A stretch of 64,000 nucleotides of DNA from VXYL01 sp963422285 (GCA_963422285.2 CAXXJO010000001.1:992001-1056000); one strand, 5' to 3'; positions 47,885 through 56,956 are shown, numbered from the stretch's first letter. Numbers and translations are program-made. The notes: a model not told the origin generated them from the sequence alone.

Positions 47885-49807
47885 ATGGACTACAGCGAAC
47901 TCGGCTTCGTGAGGATCGCCGCCGCGGCACCGCCGGTGGCCATCGCCGACCCTGCCGCCAACGCCAAGGCCATCGCATGCGCCTACGCCGAAGCGCCGGC
48001 CGATGCCGCCGTCGTGCTGCTGCCGGAACTGTGCGTCACCGGCTATACCTGTGAGGACTTGTTCTTCGCCGACGATCTGCGCCGCGCCACCCGCACGGCC
48101 TTGGGCGAACTCGCCGCTGCCGCTGGCGAGCGCGTGCTGGTGGTGGGTGCACCCTGGTGGCTGGCCGATGGCAGGGTGCTGAACTGCGCCTTCGTCTGTC
48201 GCGCCGGCCGCATCCTGGGCGCCGTGCCGAAGATCGCGCAGCCGAACTACGAGGAGTTCTACGAAAAGCGCTGGTTCGCCTCCGGCGCCGGCGTCGCCGT
48301 CGAGGTGGCGGACGAGCTGGGCCGGTTTCCGCTGCGCGCCGATCTCGTCTTCCGGCTCGGCGACACCGCCTTCGGCATAGAGATCTGCGAGGACCTGTGG
48401 ATGCCCAGCCCGCCGAGCGGCGATCTCGCGCTGGCCGGGGCGGAGATCCTGCTCAACCTGTCCGCCAGCACGGAACTGGTCGCCAAGGCCGACTATCGCC
48501 GCGACCTGGTGCGCACCCAGAGCGCGCGCGCCATTGCCGTCTACATCTACGCCAGCGCGGGGCCCAGCGAATCCACCAAGGATGTGGTGTTCGGCGGTCA
48601 TCTGATCGCCGCGGAGAACGGCCGCATTCTGGGCGAATCGACGCGCTTCGACCTCGACGGATCGACGCTGTGCGTGGAAGTGGACCGCCAGCGGCTTCGC
48701 CATGGACGGGCGCGCAACACCACCTTCGCCCAGCACCCGCGTCCCCAGCCGCCGGTGTTCGTGGATGCGGGAACGCCGCCAACCTTGGCGGCGCTGTCGC
48801 GCAGTTACTCTCGGCACCCCTTCGTGCCGACCGACGAAGCGGAGCTCGACGCCCGCGCCCGGGACATCCTCGCCATCCAAGCCACGGGGCTGGCCCGGCG
48901 AATGCGCGCCGCGGCGGCTGCCCGCCTCGTCGTCGGGCTGTCCGGCGGCCTCGACTCCAGCCTCGCCTATCTGATCTGCCTGGATGCGCTGGGGAAGCTC
49001 GACTTGGCAGCGGATGCGCTGTGCGCTCTCACCCTGCCGGGTCCCGGCACCACGACGCACACGCTGGAGTCGGCGCGCCTGCTGGCTCGCGCCACCGGCG
49101 TCGAACTGCGCGAGATTTCCATTGCGCCTGCCGTTCGTCGCCATCTCACCGACCTCGGCCACGACGGCAGCGTGGATGTGACCTTCGAGAACGCCCAGGC
49201 TCGGGAGCGTACGCAGATTCTGTTCGACACCGCCAATCAGCTCGGCGGCATCGTGGTGGGCACCGGCGACCTGTCGGAGCTGGCGTTGGGCTGGTGTACC
49301 TTCAACGCCGACCAGATGTCGAACTACAACGTCAACGCCGGGGTGCCGAAGACGCTGGTGGCCTACCTGGTGCGCTGGTACGCCCGCCACCGCGCCGACG
49401 GCGAACTGCGCCGAGTGCTGGAGCGGGTGCTTGCGACGCCGATCACGCCGGAGCTGGTGCCGTCCGAGGACGGCGGCATCGTCCAGCAGACCGAGGCCAT
49501 CATCGGCCCCTACGAGCTGCACGACTTCTTTCTGTTCCACTTCCTGCGCAACGGTGCCGGCGCGCGCAAGATATACGCGCTGGCTCGCGCCGCCTTCGCC
49601 GCAACGCATGCGCCGGCCGAGATCAAGCGCTGGCTGACGGTATTCTTCCAGCGCTTCTTCGCCCAGCAGTTCAAGCGCACGACGCTGCCGCCGGGACCGA
49701 AGGTAGGCACGGTAAGTCTGTCGCCGCGGGGCGATTGGCGGATGCCGGACGAAGCCAGCGCGGCCGCGGTGCTGGCCGCCCTCGAAGAAATCGAAATCAC
49801 CACCTGA
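47885..49807 (+). CDS. nadE: Glutamine-dependent NAD(+) synthase
   Basis: A 640-residue fusion. The N-terminal nitrilase-type glutaminase has the triad in LLPELCVTGYTCEDL (Glu), VPKIAQPNYEEFYEKRWF (Lys) and GIEICEDLWMP (Cys). The C-terminal synthetase has the ATP-pyrophosphatase loop VVGLSGGLDSSLA and the GTGDLSELALGWCTFN block. It amidates deamido-NAD. It lies 10 bp before the next gene. Confidence 0.95.
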   Translation: MDYSELGFVRIAAAAPPVAIADPAANAKAIACAYAEAPADAAVVLLPELCVTGYTCEDLFFADDLRRATRTALGELAAAAGERVLVVGAPWWLADGRVLNCAFVCRAGRILGAVPKIAQPNYEEFYEKRWFASGAGVAVEVADELGRFPLRADLVFRLGDTAFGIEICEDLWMPSPPSGDLALAGAEILLNLSASTELVAKADYRRDLVRTQSARAIAVYIYASAGPSESTKDVVFGGHLIAAENGRILGESTRFDLDGSTLCVEVDRQRLRHGRARNTTFAQHPRPQPPVFVDAGTPPTLAALSRSYSRHPFVPTDEAELDARARDILAIQATGLARRMRAAAAARLVVGLSGGLDSSLAYLICLDALGKLDLAADALCALTLPGPGTTTHTLESARLLARATGVELREISIAPAVRRHLTDLGHDGSVDVTFENAQARERTQILFDTANQLGGIVVGTGDLSELALGWCTFNADQMSNYNVNAGVPKTLVAYLVRWYARHRADGELRRVLERVLATPITPELVPSEDGGIVQQTEAIIGPYELHDFFLFHFLRNGAGARKIYALARAAFAATHAPAEIKRWLTVFFQRFFAQQFKRTTLPPGPKVGTVSLSPRGDWRMPDEASAAAVLAALEEIEITT

Positions 49808-49817
49808 AGGAGCCGAT

Positions 49818-50729
49818 ATGCGTTTCCCGCTCGCGCTGCTGCTCGTCGCGGCCATCCTGCCGGTGCGGGCCGAAGACGCGCCCTATTGCGGCGACAAGGG
49901 CGTCTGGCTGCAAATCCTGGGCTCCGGCGGGGCCGAGCTGACCGATCAGCGCAGCGCGGCCAGCTATCTGGTGTGGGTCGACGACAACGCCCGGCTGATG
50001 GTGGACGTCGGCCCCGGCGCGACGCTGCGCTTCGACGAGGCCGGCGCGGCGTTCGCCGACTTGGACGCCATCGTCTTCACTCACCTGCAGGCCCACAGCG
50101 CCGCCGACTTCGCCAGCTTGATCGAAGGCTCCTCGGATGCCGGTCGGCAGGGCCTGCTGCCGGTGTTCGGCCCGACCGACCCCGCCGGCGATTCCGCGAC
50201 GGCCTTCATCGAACGCATGATCGGCGACGACGGTCTCTACCGCCATCTGGCGGACTACCTGACGTTTCGTTCCCGCGGCGGCTACAAGGTTTCGGTGCGC
50301 GACGTGCCGGCCGTCGGCGGCCGTCGCTGGGCGCAGTTTCGCACCGAGAACATCGCCCTGGCCGCCATTCCCGTCCACCACGGCGGCATTCCGGCGCTGG
50401 CTTGGCGCATGGAAGTAGGCGAGTTCGCGCTGGTTTTCGCCGGCAGCTTCAGCAATCGAAAGAACGCGGTCGCCAAGTTCGCCAAGGACGCCGATGTGCT
50501 GATCGTCCATCACGCCGTTCCCGAAGGCGCCCGCGGCGAGGCCCGCGAATATCACGCTGTGCCCTCCCAGCTCGGTCGAATCGCCGCCGAGGCCAATGTG
50601 CGCATGCTGGTTCTCGGCCACCGCACGACGCGCACCATGGGCGTGGAAAGCTTCAGTCGCGCGGCCATCGAAGCCCACTACGACGGCCCGTTGATCTTCG
50701 CCAACGAGCTGGAGTGCTGGGGGCTTTGA
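49818..50729 (+). CDS. Exported MBL-fold protein with degraded metal motif
   Basis: A 303-residue protein with a signal peptide (MRFPLALLLVAAILPVRAED). The fold is recognisable from LQILGSGGAELTDQRSAASYLV, MVDVGPGATLRF, AIPVHHGGIPALAWRM and LVLGHRTTRTMG. The canonical HxHxDH is replaced by FTHLQAHSAADF, and the D of the S/G-D strand is FAGSFSN. It probably does not bind two metals and may be a non-enzymatic relative. It follows nadE closely. Confidence 0.75.
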   Translation: MRFPLALLLVAAILPVRAEDAPYCGDKGVWLQILGSGGAELTDQRSAASYLVWVDDNARLMVDVGPGATLRFDEAGAAFADLDAIVFTHLQAHSAADFASLIEGSSDAGRQGLLPVFGPTDPAGDSATAFIERMIGDDGLYRHLADYLTFRSRGGYKVSVRDVPAVGGRRWAQFRTENIALAAIPVHHGGIPALAWRMEVGEFALVFAGSFSNRKNAVAKFAKDADVLIVHHAVPEGARGEAREYHAVPSQLGRIAAEANVRMLVLGHRTTRTMGVESFSRAAIEAHYDGPLIFANELECWGL

Positions 50730-50788
50730 GGCGTCTTCCGCGGTCCGAAAACGGTATGATCGCTGCACTCCTTTGGTAGGAACTTGCT

Positions 50789-50899
50789 ATGGGCAAGGGC
50801 GACATCCGCACCCGACGCGGCAAGATCGTGCGCGGCACGTTCGGCAACACGCGGCGGCGCAGGAAGAAGCGGGGCGGCGACAAAGACAAGAAGCACTGA
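50789..50899 (+). CDS. Small ribosomal protein bTHX
   Basis: A 36-residue basic protein, MGKGDIRTRRGKIVRGTFGN followed by TRRRRKKRGG and DKDKKH. The opening MGKGDxxTRRGKIxxGTxGN is the signature of the 30S-associated THX protein. A purine-rich taggaac precedes the ATG. It ends just before the AlkD gene. Confidence 0.85.
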   Translation: MGKGDIRTRRGKIVRGTFGNTRRRRKKRGGDKDKKH

Positions 50900-50900
50900 G

Positions 50901-51626
50901 GTGACCGGGCCGAGGCACACGGCGCTGCATCGAGAACTCGCCCGGAAATTGCAGCAAGCGGCGGAACCCGAACGTGCGCCGGGCCAGCAGGCGTACATGA
51001 AGTCGACGATGCCGTTCCACGGCGTCGCCGTGCCAGCCGTGCGTCGCATCGTGCGCGACCTCGTTCGAGCGCATCCCTTCGCCAACGCGGATGCTTGGCA
51101 GGCGGCCATCCTCTCGCTGTGGCGCAACGCCAGCCATCGCGAAGAACGCTACGCGGCGGTGGAACTGCTGTGCATACCACAGCATCTCGCCTGGATCACG
51201 CCGCCGCGGCTGCCGCTGATCGAGGAACTGGTGGTGACCGGCGCCTGGTGGGACTACGTGGACGCCATTGCCAGCAACGGCGTCGGCACCATGCTGCGCT
51301 CGCATCCAGGGAAGACCAAGCCCGCGCTGCGCCAATGGGCGAAGCATGACGACATCTGGAAGCGCCGCAGCGCGATTCTCGCCCAGATCAAGTTCAAGGA
51401 CGCTACCGACGAGAAACTGCTGCACACCGTCATCGAACCATCCATCGGCGAGCGCGAGTTCTTCCTGCGCAAGGCCATCGGATGGGCGCTGCGGGAATAC
51501 TCCAAGACCAACCCCGCGTTCGTGATCGACTATGTGCAGAACCACGCCGATCGGTTGTCCGGCCTCAGCAAGCGAGAGGCGTTGAAGGCGCTGCTTCGGC
51601 AAAGCGTCGTGGGCGCTGTGCCGTGA
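50901..51626 (+). CDS. DNA alkylation repair protein (AlkD-like)
   Basis: A 241-residue all-helical HEAT-like repeat protein from GTG 50901. It has AYMKSTMPFHGVAVPAVRRI near the N-terminus and, later, WWDYVDAIASNGVGTML and FFLRKAIGWALREYSKTNP, which are conserved AlkD blocks. AlkD removes N3- and N7-alkylated purines without base flipping. Start is one base after the bTHX stop. Confidence 0.88.
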   Translation: MTGPRHTALHRELARKLQQAAEPERAPGQQAYMKSTMPFHGVAVPAVRRIVRDLVRAHPFANADAWQAAILSLWRNASHREERYAAVELLCIPQHLAWITPPRLPLIEELVVTGAWWDYVDAIASNGVGTMLRSHPGKTKPALRQWAKHDDIWKRRSAILAQIKFKDATDEKLLHTVIEPSIGEREFFLRKAIGWALREYSKTNPAFVIDYVQNHADRLSGLSKREALKALLRQSVVGAVP

Positions 51627-51661
51627 GTGCCGCAAGGCTCGAGGTAAGGTTCAAGGAATGC

Positions 51662-51812
51662 GGGCAGCGGGTCGGTTTGAATCCGAGCCAGCCGTCGCGC
51701 TGCCCTGCCACTGTACAGCCGCAAGATGCAGAGCAATAGAAGCGATTCGATGCCCTATGCAGCGGCATTCGCAGGGGCGCGGCTCATCCAATTTCAAAAC
51801 TGATTCGCTACC
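51662..51812. repeat. MITE-like element, copy 4
   Basis: About 151 bp, left end gggcagcgggtcggtttgaat, right end atttcaaaactgattcgctacc. The interior has gcaagatgcagag and tatgcagcggc, matching copy 1. It fills the gap between convergent alkD and GST genes. Confidence 0.6.
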
Positions 51813-51838
51813 GGAATGTGCGCCGGCGTGAATGCGGC

Positions 51839-52594
51839 CTAAGCCGCGCGCAGCTGCGCGAGCTTTGCGTTCAGCACTTCGAAGGCGCGCTTGTTCGCGT
51901 TCCTGATCGCGTCCATGCTCGGCGCTTCCTTGGAGATGTCGCCGAGTTCGGCCAGCACGACATGAACGTCGTCGTGGCCTTCGACCCGCGTCATTGCCGA
52001 CAGCCAGGACTCGACCTTCGGAAAAGCCGACAAGTCGAAGACATTGGTGAACTGCGGCTGAAGCTGCCCGATCTCGACGTAGGCGGCGAGGTCGGCCAGG
52101 GTGACGTCATCGCCCATCAGGTAGCGGTTGCCGCCGAGGTAGGCCGTTTCCAGCACATGCAGGGCAGCCGCGAGGCTGCGCTTGGCCGCATCCTGCATGG
52201 CTTGGGGGATGTTCAGATCCTTGCGGATCTTCGGCGCCACCAGTCCGACCGAGGCCTCCCTGACGTTGCGATGATGGTAGTGCAGGTATTGATCGATTCT
52301 TGCCCGTTGCCGGTGGTCTTGCGGATAGACATCCGTCCAGCCGTTCGCCCGCGCCAAGTAGGTCATGATGGCGTGGGCTTCGCCGAGGGTGAAGCCGGTG
52401 TCCGGCTCCTCCAAGCAGGGAATGGTGCCGCCCGGGTTCTTGGCGAGATAGTCCGGATTGCGGCTGCCGGTCCTGCCCTTGGATCCCGGGTTGATGAGCA
52501 CGAGTTCGAACGGCAATCCCTTCAAGATCATCAGCCACATCACGGCCCTGACCGGCTGCGAGAACGGGACGCCATAGAGGATCGGCGGCTTCAT
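51839..52594 (-). CDS. Glutathione S-transferase family protein
   Basis: A 251-residue GST from the ATG at 52594 (MKPPILYGVPFSQPVRAVMW). The N-terminal thioredoxin fold has GGTIPCLEEPDTGFTLGEAHAI (cis-Pro, Glu-Ala), and the C-terminal domain has LMGDDVTLADLAAYVEIGQL. Theta-like by layout. Different from the GST at 20984. Confidence 0.88.
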   Translation of the reverse strand: MKPPILYGVPFSQPVRAVMWLMILKGLPFELVLINPGSKGRTGSRNPDYLAKNPGGTIPCLEEPDTGFTLGEAHAIMTYLARANGWTDVYPQDHRQRARIDQYLHYHHRNVREASVGLVAPKIRKDLNIPQAMQDAAKRSLAAALHVLETAYLGGNRYLMGDDVTLADLAAYVEIGQLQPQFTNVFDLSAFPKVESWLSAMTRVEGHDDVHVVLAELGDISKEAPSMDAIRNANKRAFEVLNAKLAQLRAA

Positions 52595-52642
52595 AGGGGC
52601 ACCTGGCGCATTGCTCGTTGAGGAATTGATTATAGCTGCTGG

Positions 52643-52731
52643 CAAGCAATGCATCACGCCGCGGCTCGCGCTGCCTGAGAGTCTACGACGAGCTTGCGCA
52701 AGCAATGCATCGCGCAGCGGCTCGCGCTGCC
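52643..52731. repeat. Direct repeat of 33 bp, period 56
   Basis: caagcaatgcatcacgccgc... (52643-52675) and caagcaatgcatcgcgcagc... (52699-52731) share about 31 of 33 positions. No ORF of note crosses it. It lies in the gene-poor stretch 52595-52972. Confidence 0.55.
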
Positions 52732-52972
52732 CTCGGGCGCCAAGGCATAGGACGGCGCGGCCACCTGCCTGGCCATCGCCTCCACTGCGTACCGACGGCA
52801 ATGCCCGACGCAAGGGATGTTGTTGTACATGTCCACATAGCGCCGACCGCGGTTGTTCCCTTCCCCCGTCGGCGACGAGCACCGCCGCGCCCGGCCTTGC
52901 GACATCCCAAAATCCGAACCACCGGCTTTGATAAGCGTCGGCGGTTCCGTCGCGTCGGCCTGTAGCGGACGA

Positions 52973-53239
52973 CTATTGGGGCAGGCGGACGCTGAATTGA
53001 TCTGCTGTTACGCCTTTAGCCGCGTTTTCTATGATGATATTCGCGTTCTTTACACTGTCGGGTGGTTTGTAATCAGCTTCCAGATAAAGCTGCCCTACCT
53101 CCTTGGGGACCGTGAAACGCTTTCCGTTCGGATGAACGTTATCATCGCACAGGATGCAACGCCTGCCTCGCTGAAAGGGGATGGCCGTTTCATCCAGATT
53201 GCCTTCTCGAACTAGTCCGCCCAAGACAGAATTAGGCAC
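52973..53239 (-). CDS. Small hypothetical protein
   Basis: An 88-residue ORF from a GTG, MPNSVLGGLVREGNLDETAI. It has one CxxC (CILCDDN) and a Lys-rich C-terminal half. It is in the same frame as the upstream nuclease gene, separated by a stop, and may be its C-terminal remnant. No family recognised. Confidence 0.35.
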   Translation of the reverse strand: MPNSVLGGLVREGNLDETAIPFQRGRRCILCDDNVHPNGKRFTVPKEVGQLYLEADYKPPDSVKNANIIIENAAKGVTADQFSVRLPQ

Positions 53240-53248
53240 TTCTCTCCA

Positions 53249-53956
53249 TTACCCAATTGGCTTGGTTGAACCGTCGGGGGGGGGGGGGGGGGGGGGGATT
53301 TGCCGTGGCGGTTTGTCCCTGTGTTCCGGCTGCAATGTCGTATGCCGCTGCCAGTTGTCTTCTGGCGTCGGCTGGTTCTCGCGGTCGGCGGAGTCGGCTG
53401 GCTGAACGGAACCACCACAACGATTTCCGTCCAGCATGTCGTCCGCGCCCGGCTGCTCGCTCACCGACATGGGCTGAACGGAACCGCTGTCGCGCTCTGG
53501 GTCCAGCAGGGGCTGCTGCGCCTTGCGCACAGTGCCGTTCTGGACGCTGCGCCGCCACAGGGCCAACGCATCCAGGCACACGATTGCCGGCGAGTCTGCT
53601 ATGTCGAAGCTGACGATCTTCTTCTCCTGTAGGGGAACGGGGCGATGCGTTTCATAGACATGCCATTGCTTGCCGTCCGTAGCAGCAAAGTACTTGATGC
53701 CGTCTTGGATGCAGTAGGCGATGCCTTGCGATGCTGCGCCATCCAAAGCTGTGCCCAGCTTCTTGGCTTCGACCACGATGGCGGGCTTGCCGTTGCCGAG
53801 CAAAGCGTAGTCGGCAACGCCACTGCCCAGTTTGTACTCGGGCATTGCCAGCGCCGGGTCTTCGGTGTCCCAGCCGAGGGCGCGCAGCAGCGGATCTACC
53901 AGCGCATTGCGGGTCAGGGCCTCGCTCTGCCTGAGCTTGTCCCGGTGGACTTCCAC
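53249..53956 (-). CDS. HsdR_N-like PD-(D/E)XK nuclease domain protein
   Basis: About 235 residues. The N-terminal half matches the type I restriction N-terminal nuclease domain: ALVDPLLRALGWDTEDPALA, SGVADYALLGNGKPAIVVEAKK, YCIQDGIKYFAATDGKQWHVYE and VPLQEKKIVSFDIADSPAIV. D and EAKK form the active site. The C-terminal part is low complexity and runs into a poly-proline encoded by a 22-G (plus strand) tract. The 5' end (IEPIEKLQERVEVHRDK) abuts an IS1595 element, so the start may have been displaced. Confidence 0.6.
   Translation of the reverse strand: MEVHRDKLRQSEALTRNALVDPLLRALGWDTEDPALAMPEYKLGSGVADYALLGNGKPAIVVEAKKLGTALDGAASQGIAYCIQDGIKYFAATDGKQWHVYETHRPVPLQEKKIVSFDIADSPAIVCLDALALWRRSVQNGTVRKAQQPLLDPERDSGSVQPMSVSEQPGADDMLDGNRCGGSVQPADSADRENQPTPEDNWQRHTTLQPEHRDKPPRQIPPPPPPPDGSTKPIG
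53276..53297. repeat. Homopolymer of 22 G
   Basis: Twenty-two uninterrupted G on the plus strand, i.e. C22 in the nuclease mRNA (poly-Pro). Each of the three frames gives a different C-terminal tail (DGSTKPIG, RRFNQANWVMERSA, TVQPSQLGNGEKCLILSWAD). It may be a phase-variable tract or a sequencing artefact. Confidence 0.6.
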
Positions 53957-53978
53957 TCGCTCCTGGAGCTTTTCGATT

Positions 53979-55007
53979 GGCTCAATTCGTGAATCGTAGG
54001 CATAGTGATAGGATCTTTGCGGATTCGCCTTGGAGATCGGAGAGATGGATCACGAGCGGTTTCGGGACTGGTTCTCGCGTGTCGATGAGTTGACGGCGGC
54101 GCAGCGCAAGGAGGTGGCGGCGGTGCTGTCGGACCCGCCGGAGGGCGCGGCCTCGTTGGCGGCGATCGAGCTGGGTGTGGATGACGAGCGGCGCTGTCCG
54201 CATTGCGGCGCCGGCGGGGCGGTGCCGCGGGGCAAGGCGCGCGGTCTTCGCCGGTTCCGGTGCAAGGACTGCGGGAAGACCTTCGGTGCGCTCACGGGCA
54301 CGGCGCTGTCGGGTCTGCACCATAAGGAGCGCTGGCTTGCCTTTGGCGCCTCGCTTGCCGAAGGCGAGACGATCAAAGAGGCTGCAGAGCGCTGCGGGAT
54401 TGCGCCGAGCACGGCGCATCGCTGGCGACACCGCTTTCTGGCGGCGGTGCGCCAGGCGCCGGATCGGCTTGCCGGGATCGTCGAGGCTGACGAGACCTTT
54501 CTTCTGGAGAGCCGCAAGGGGGCGCGGAAGCTCGACCGCAAGCCGCGCCGGCGCGGCGGCCAAGCCAAGAAGCGCGGCCTCTCGCGCGAGCAGGTGCCGA
54601 TTCTGGTCGCCGCCGACCGTGGCGGCGAGACCCTCAGCCACACCCTGCCTGCGCTGAACGCAGACAACGTGAAGGAGGTGCTGGAGCCGGTCCTCGCCCC
54701 GGATGCGCTGCTCGTCTCCGACGCCAACCGCTGCTATCCGCCCGTCGCGGCGGCGCTCGACATCCCTCACGAGAGCATCGACGCTTCTGCTGGCGTGCGG
54801 GTCCGGGGCGCGCTGCACATCCAGACGGTCAACAGCCGCCACAGCCAGATCAAGGGCTTTCTGCGCAGGCGGCGCGGCATCGCCACCAAGTACCTGGACA
54901 GCTGTCCGAGGTGGTTCCATCCCATCGAACTCGGCGATCAGCCATCGCCCAGAGCCTGCCTCGAGGCGGCGATCGCCAGACCGCGCCTACGTTTTGCAAA
55001 TTGAGCC
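53979..55007 (+). mobile_element. Complete IS1595-family element
   Basis: 1029 bp with terminal inverted repeats GGCTCAATTcgtgAAtCGTAGGC (left, 53979) and GGCTCAATTtgcaAAaCGTAGGC (right, inverted, ends 55007). It holds one intact transposase. The 8 bp on each side (tttcgatt and ttctgttt) are not identical, so no clear target duplication remains. Confidence 0.85.
54045..55004 (+). CDS. IS1595-family transposase
   Basis: A 319-residue transposase from ATG 54045 (MDHERFRDWFSRVDELTAAQ); a TTG at 54030 is the alternative. A zinc ribbon (CPHCGAGGAVPRGKARGLRRFRCKDCG split CxxC/CxxC) precedes a helix-turn-helix (TIKEAAERCGIAPSTAHRWR) and a DDE-type ISXO2 domain with IVEADETFLLESRKG, LLVSDANRCYPP and VNSRHSQIKGFLRRRRGI. 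Apparently intact. Confidence 0.92.
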   Translation: MDHERFRDWFSRVDELTAAQRKEVAAVLSDPPEGAASLAAIELGVDDERRCPHCGAGGAVPRGKARGLRRFRCKDCGKTFGALTGTALSGLHHKERWLAFGASLAEGETIKEAAERCGIAPSTAHRWRHRFLAAVRQAPDRLAGIVEADETFLLESRKGARKLDRKPRRRGGQAKKRGLSREQVPILVAADRGGETLSHTLPALNADNVKEVLEPVLAPDALLVSDANRCYPPVAAALDIPHESIDASAGVRVRGALHIQTVNSRHSQIKGFLRRRRGIATKYLDSCPRWFHPIELGDQPSPRACLEAAIARPRLRFAN

Positions 55008-55032
55008 TTCTGTTTCCGTCCGCAGAATCTTT

Positions 55033-56193
55033 CTACGCGCCTTGCCCCGACTGCAACTCGATGACCACCGGCTCTTCGCCGATCTCCATCGTGCCCAGGT
55101 CGTAGCGGACGGCATCGGCCAGCGTGTAGACGCCGGTGTTGGCATGCGGAAACTGCTCGCTGACGTGATGCACTTCGACGCGATGCGGTCCCGCCACCAC
55201 GCCGTGGCATGCGGGTATGGCGAACTTGCCGTCCTCGCTCCGCCAGATCCGGGTTCGCGCCGGCGGCGCATTGACGTCGACGGGCAGGAAGGTCACCCAC
55301 GCCATGCCCATGGGTTTGCCGTCCAGGGCGACGCGCCCGGCAACCGCTTGCCTGGGCTTGCTCGTCAGGAAACCACCGCGCCGCAGCCAGTTGGCCAGCA
55401 GGAGCGGCCATTGGCGGAAATCCGGGTCGCCGGGGGCCAAGCCCATGCCGTGCTCGCCATAGCCGTAGACGTGCAGTTCCGCCGGCACCCCCGCCTGCAA
55501 CAGCGCGTCGTAGAACAGCGTCGATTGGCTGGCCGGCACGATGTCGTCCTCGTGGCTGTGGACCAGGAATGTCGGTGGCGTCAAAGAGTTCACGCGCACA
55601 TCCGCCGGCGTGTACTCGTCCTCTTTTCGGCCTCGCAGGATGCCGTTGGTGACGGCGTAGATCGGGACCAGGAAGTCCGGTCGGCTCGAAGCGCGTTCCA
55701 CGACATCGTTCGCCGTGGCATCGCCGCCATCCCAGCGCGTACCCACTGCTACGGCGAGATGGCCGCCGGCGGAAAAGCCCAGCATGCCGATGCGGTTCTC
55801 GTCGAGGCCGAAATCCCCTGCTCGGTGGCGAACCAGGCGCACCGCCCGCAGGCCGTCGAGCAGCGAGATGTCCGAGTGGTAGCGTTCGCCGACGCGATAG
55901 CGCAGCACGAAGGCGGCGAGGCCGCGCCGGTTCAGCCAGCGCGCCACCTGCAAGCCTTCGTGGTCCGAGGCGAGAATGCGATAGCCGCCACCCGGGTTGA
56001 CGATGATGCCGGCGCCCGTGGCCGCGTTTTCGTGCGGCAAGTGAACAGTGAGCTGCGGGCGATCGATGTCGAGATCGCCCACCGCTTCCGGTGCACCGCT
56101 TGGCCAAAGCGGCAGCGCGGCGTCGTGCAGTGCCTGACGCCGGGTGCCAACGGCGCTGCCAACACCGTCAGCCAATGGTGGTCGCGCCGCCAT
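55033..56193 (-). CDS. Alpha/beta hydrolase (acetyl-esterase like) with C-terminal beta domain
   Basis: A 386-residue protein. The hydrolase part has the oxyanion HxGG-like GIIVNPGGGYRILASDHEG, the serine nucleophile in IGMLGFSAGGHLAVAVG, Asp and His in FLVHSHEDDIVPASQS and YGYGEHGMGLAPG. The last 100 residues form a beta-rich domain. No clear signal peptide. It overlaps the SDR gene by 26 bp and is likely co-transcribed with it and the symporter. Confidence 0.8.
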   Translation of the reverse strand: MAARPPLADGVGSAVGTRRQALHDAALPLWPSGAPEAVGDLDIDRPQLTVHLPHENAATGAGIIVNPGGGYRILASDHEGLQVARWLNRRGLAAFVLRYRVGERYHSDISLLDGLRAVRLVRHRAGDFGLDENRIGMLGFSAGGHLAVAVGTRWDGGDATANDVVERASSRPDFLVPIYAVTNGILRGRKEDEYTPADVRVNSLTPPTFLVHSHEDDIVPASQSTLFYDALLQAGVPAELHVYGYGEHGMGLAPGDPDFRQWPLLLANWLRRGGFLTSKPRQAVAGRVALDGKPMGMAWVTFLPVDVNAPPARTRIWRSEDGKFAIPACHGVVAGPHRVEVHHVSEQFPHANTGVYTLADAVRYDLGTMEIGEEPVVIELQSGQGA

Positions 56194-56956
56194 CGCAGGG
56201 AATGGTCTGGCCCGTGAGATAGGAGCCGGCTCTCGAAGACAGGAAGATGGTCAGTCCGGCAGCGTCCTCCATGCGTCCCCAGCGTTTCATGGGAAAGCTC
56301 GCCGTCACCTGCCGATCCTGCGCCTCGGTGGCGAACAGCGGCGCGGTCATCTTCGATTTGAAAGGCCCTGGCGCGATCACGTTGACGTTGATGTGATTCG
56401 CCATCAGATCCCGAGCCAGCTGGGCCGATAGCTGGCAAAGCCCCGCTTTCGCGGCGACATAGGAATAGTTCATCAGACCGCTCGGACGAATGCCGTTGAC
56501 CGAGGAAATGTTGACGATGGAGGCGCGGTTTTCCGGGCTTGCCGCGGCGCGAATCCGGGGCAGCAGTTTCTGGATGAGAAAGAACGGGCTCTTGACGTCC
56601 AGGTCCACCACCCGATCCCAGGCTTTCTCGGTGAACTCGTCGACGGGCAGGCTCCAAGTCAGGCCGGCGTTGTTGACCAGAATGTGCAGCTGGTCCTCCC
56701 GCTCCCCGAACGCCGCCGCCAGCGCCTCGCAGCCGTCGATGTCGCCAAGGTCGCTGGCAATGGCCGTGCAGTCGCCGACTTCGCGCAAGGTGCGTTCGGT
56801 TTCCTCGCAGGCATCGCGCTTGCGCGAGGAAACGTAGACTCTCGCGCCAGCCCGCACCAGTCCCTCGGCGATCATCAGGCCGATGCCACGGGTACCGCCG
56901 GTGACCAGAGCGACCTTCCCGCGCACCCCGAACAGGTGTTCGTAGAACCCGCTCAC
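56168..56956 (-). CDS. Short-chain dehydrogenase/reductase
   Basis: A 262-residue Rossmann oxidoreductase from GTG 56956. Cofactor motif VALVTGGTRGIGLMIAEGLV, NNAG at LHILVNNAGLTWS, catalytic S-Y-K in NISSVNGIR, YSYVAAKAGLCQL. Close in layout to gluconate/sugar-type SDRs. The start is coupled to the end of a 28-aa ORF (GTGA). Confidence 0.9.
   Translation of the reverse strand: MSGFYEHLFGVRGKVALVTGGTRGIGLMIAEGLVRAGARVYVSSRKRDACEETERTLREVGDCTAIASDLGDIDGCEALAAAFGEREDQLHILVNNAGLTWSLPVDEFTEKAWDRVVDLDVKSPFFLIQKLLPRIRAAASPENRASIVNISSVNGIRPSGLMNYSYVAAKAGLCQLSAQLARDLMANHINVNVIAPGPFKSKMTAPLFATEAQDRQVTASFPMKRWGRMEDAAGLTIFLSSRAGSYLTGQTIPCDGGATTIG

Noticed and set aside
53971..55015. 8-bp target duplication of the IS1595 element
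   Set aside because: The flanks tttcgatt and ttctgttt differ at several positions.
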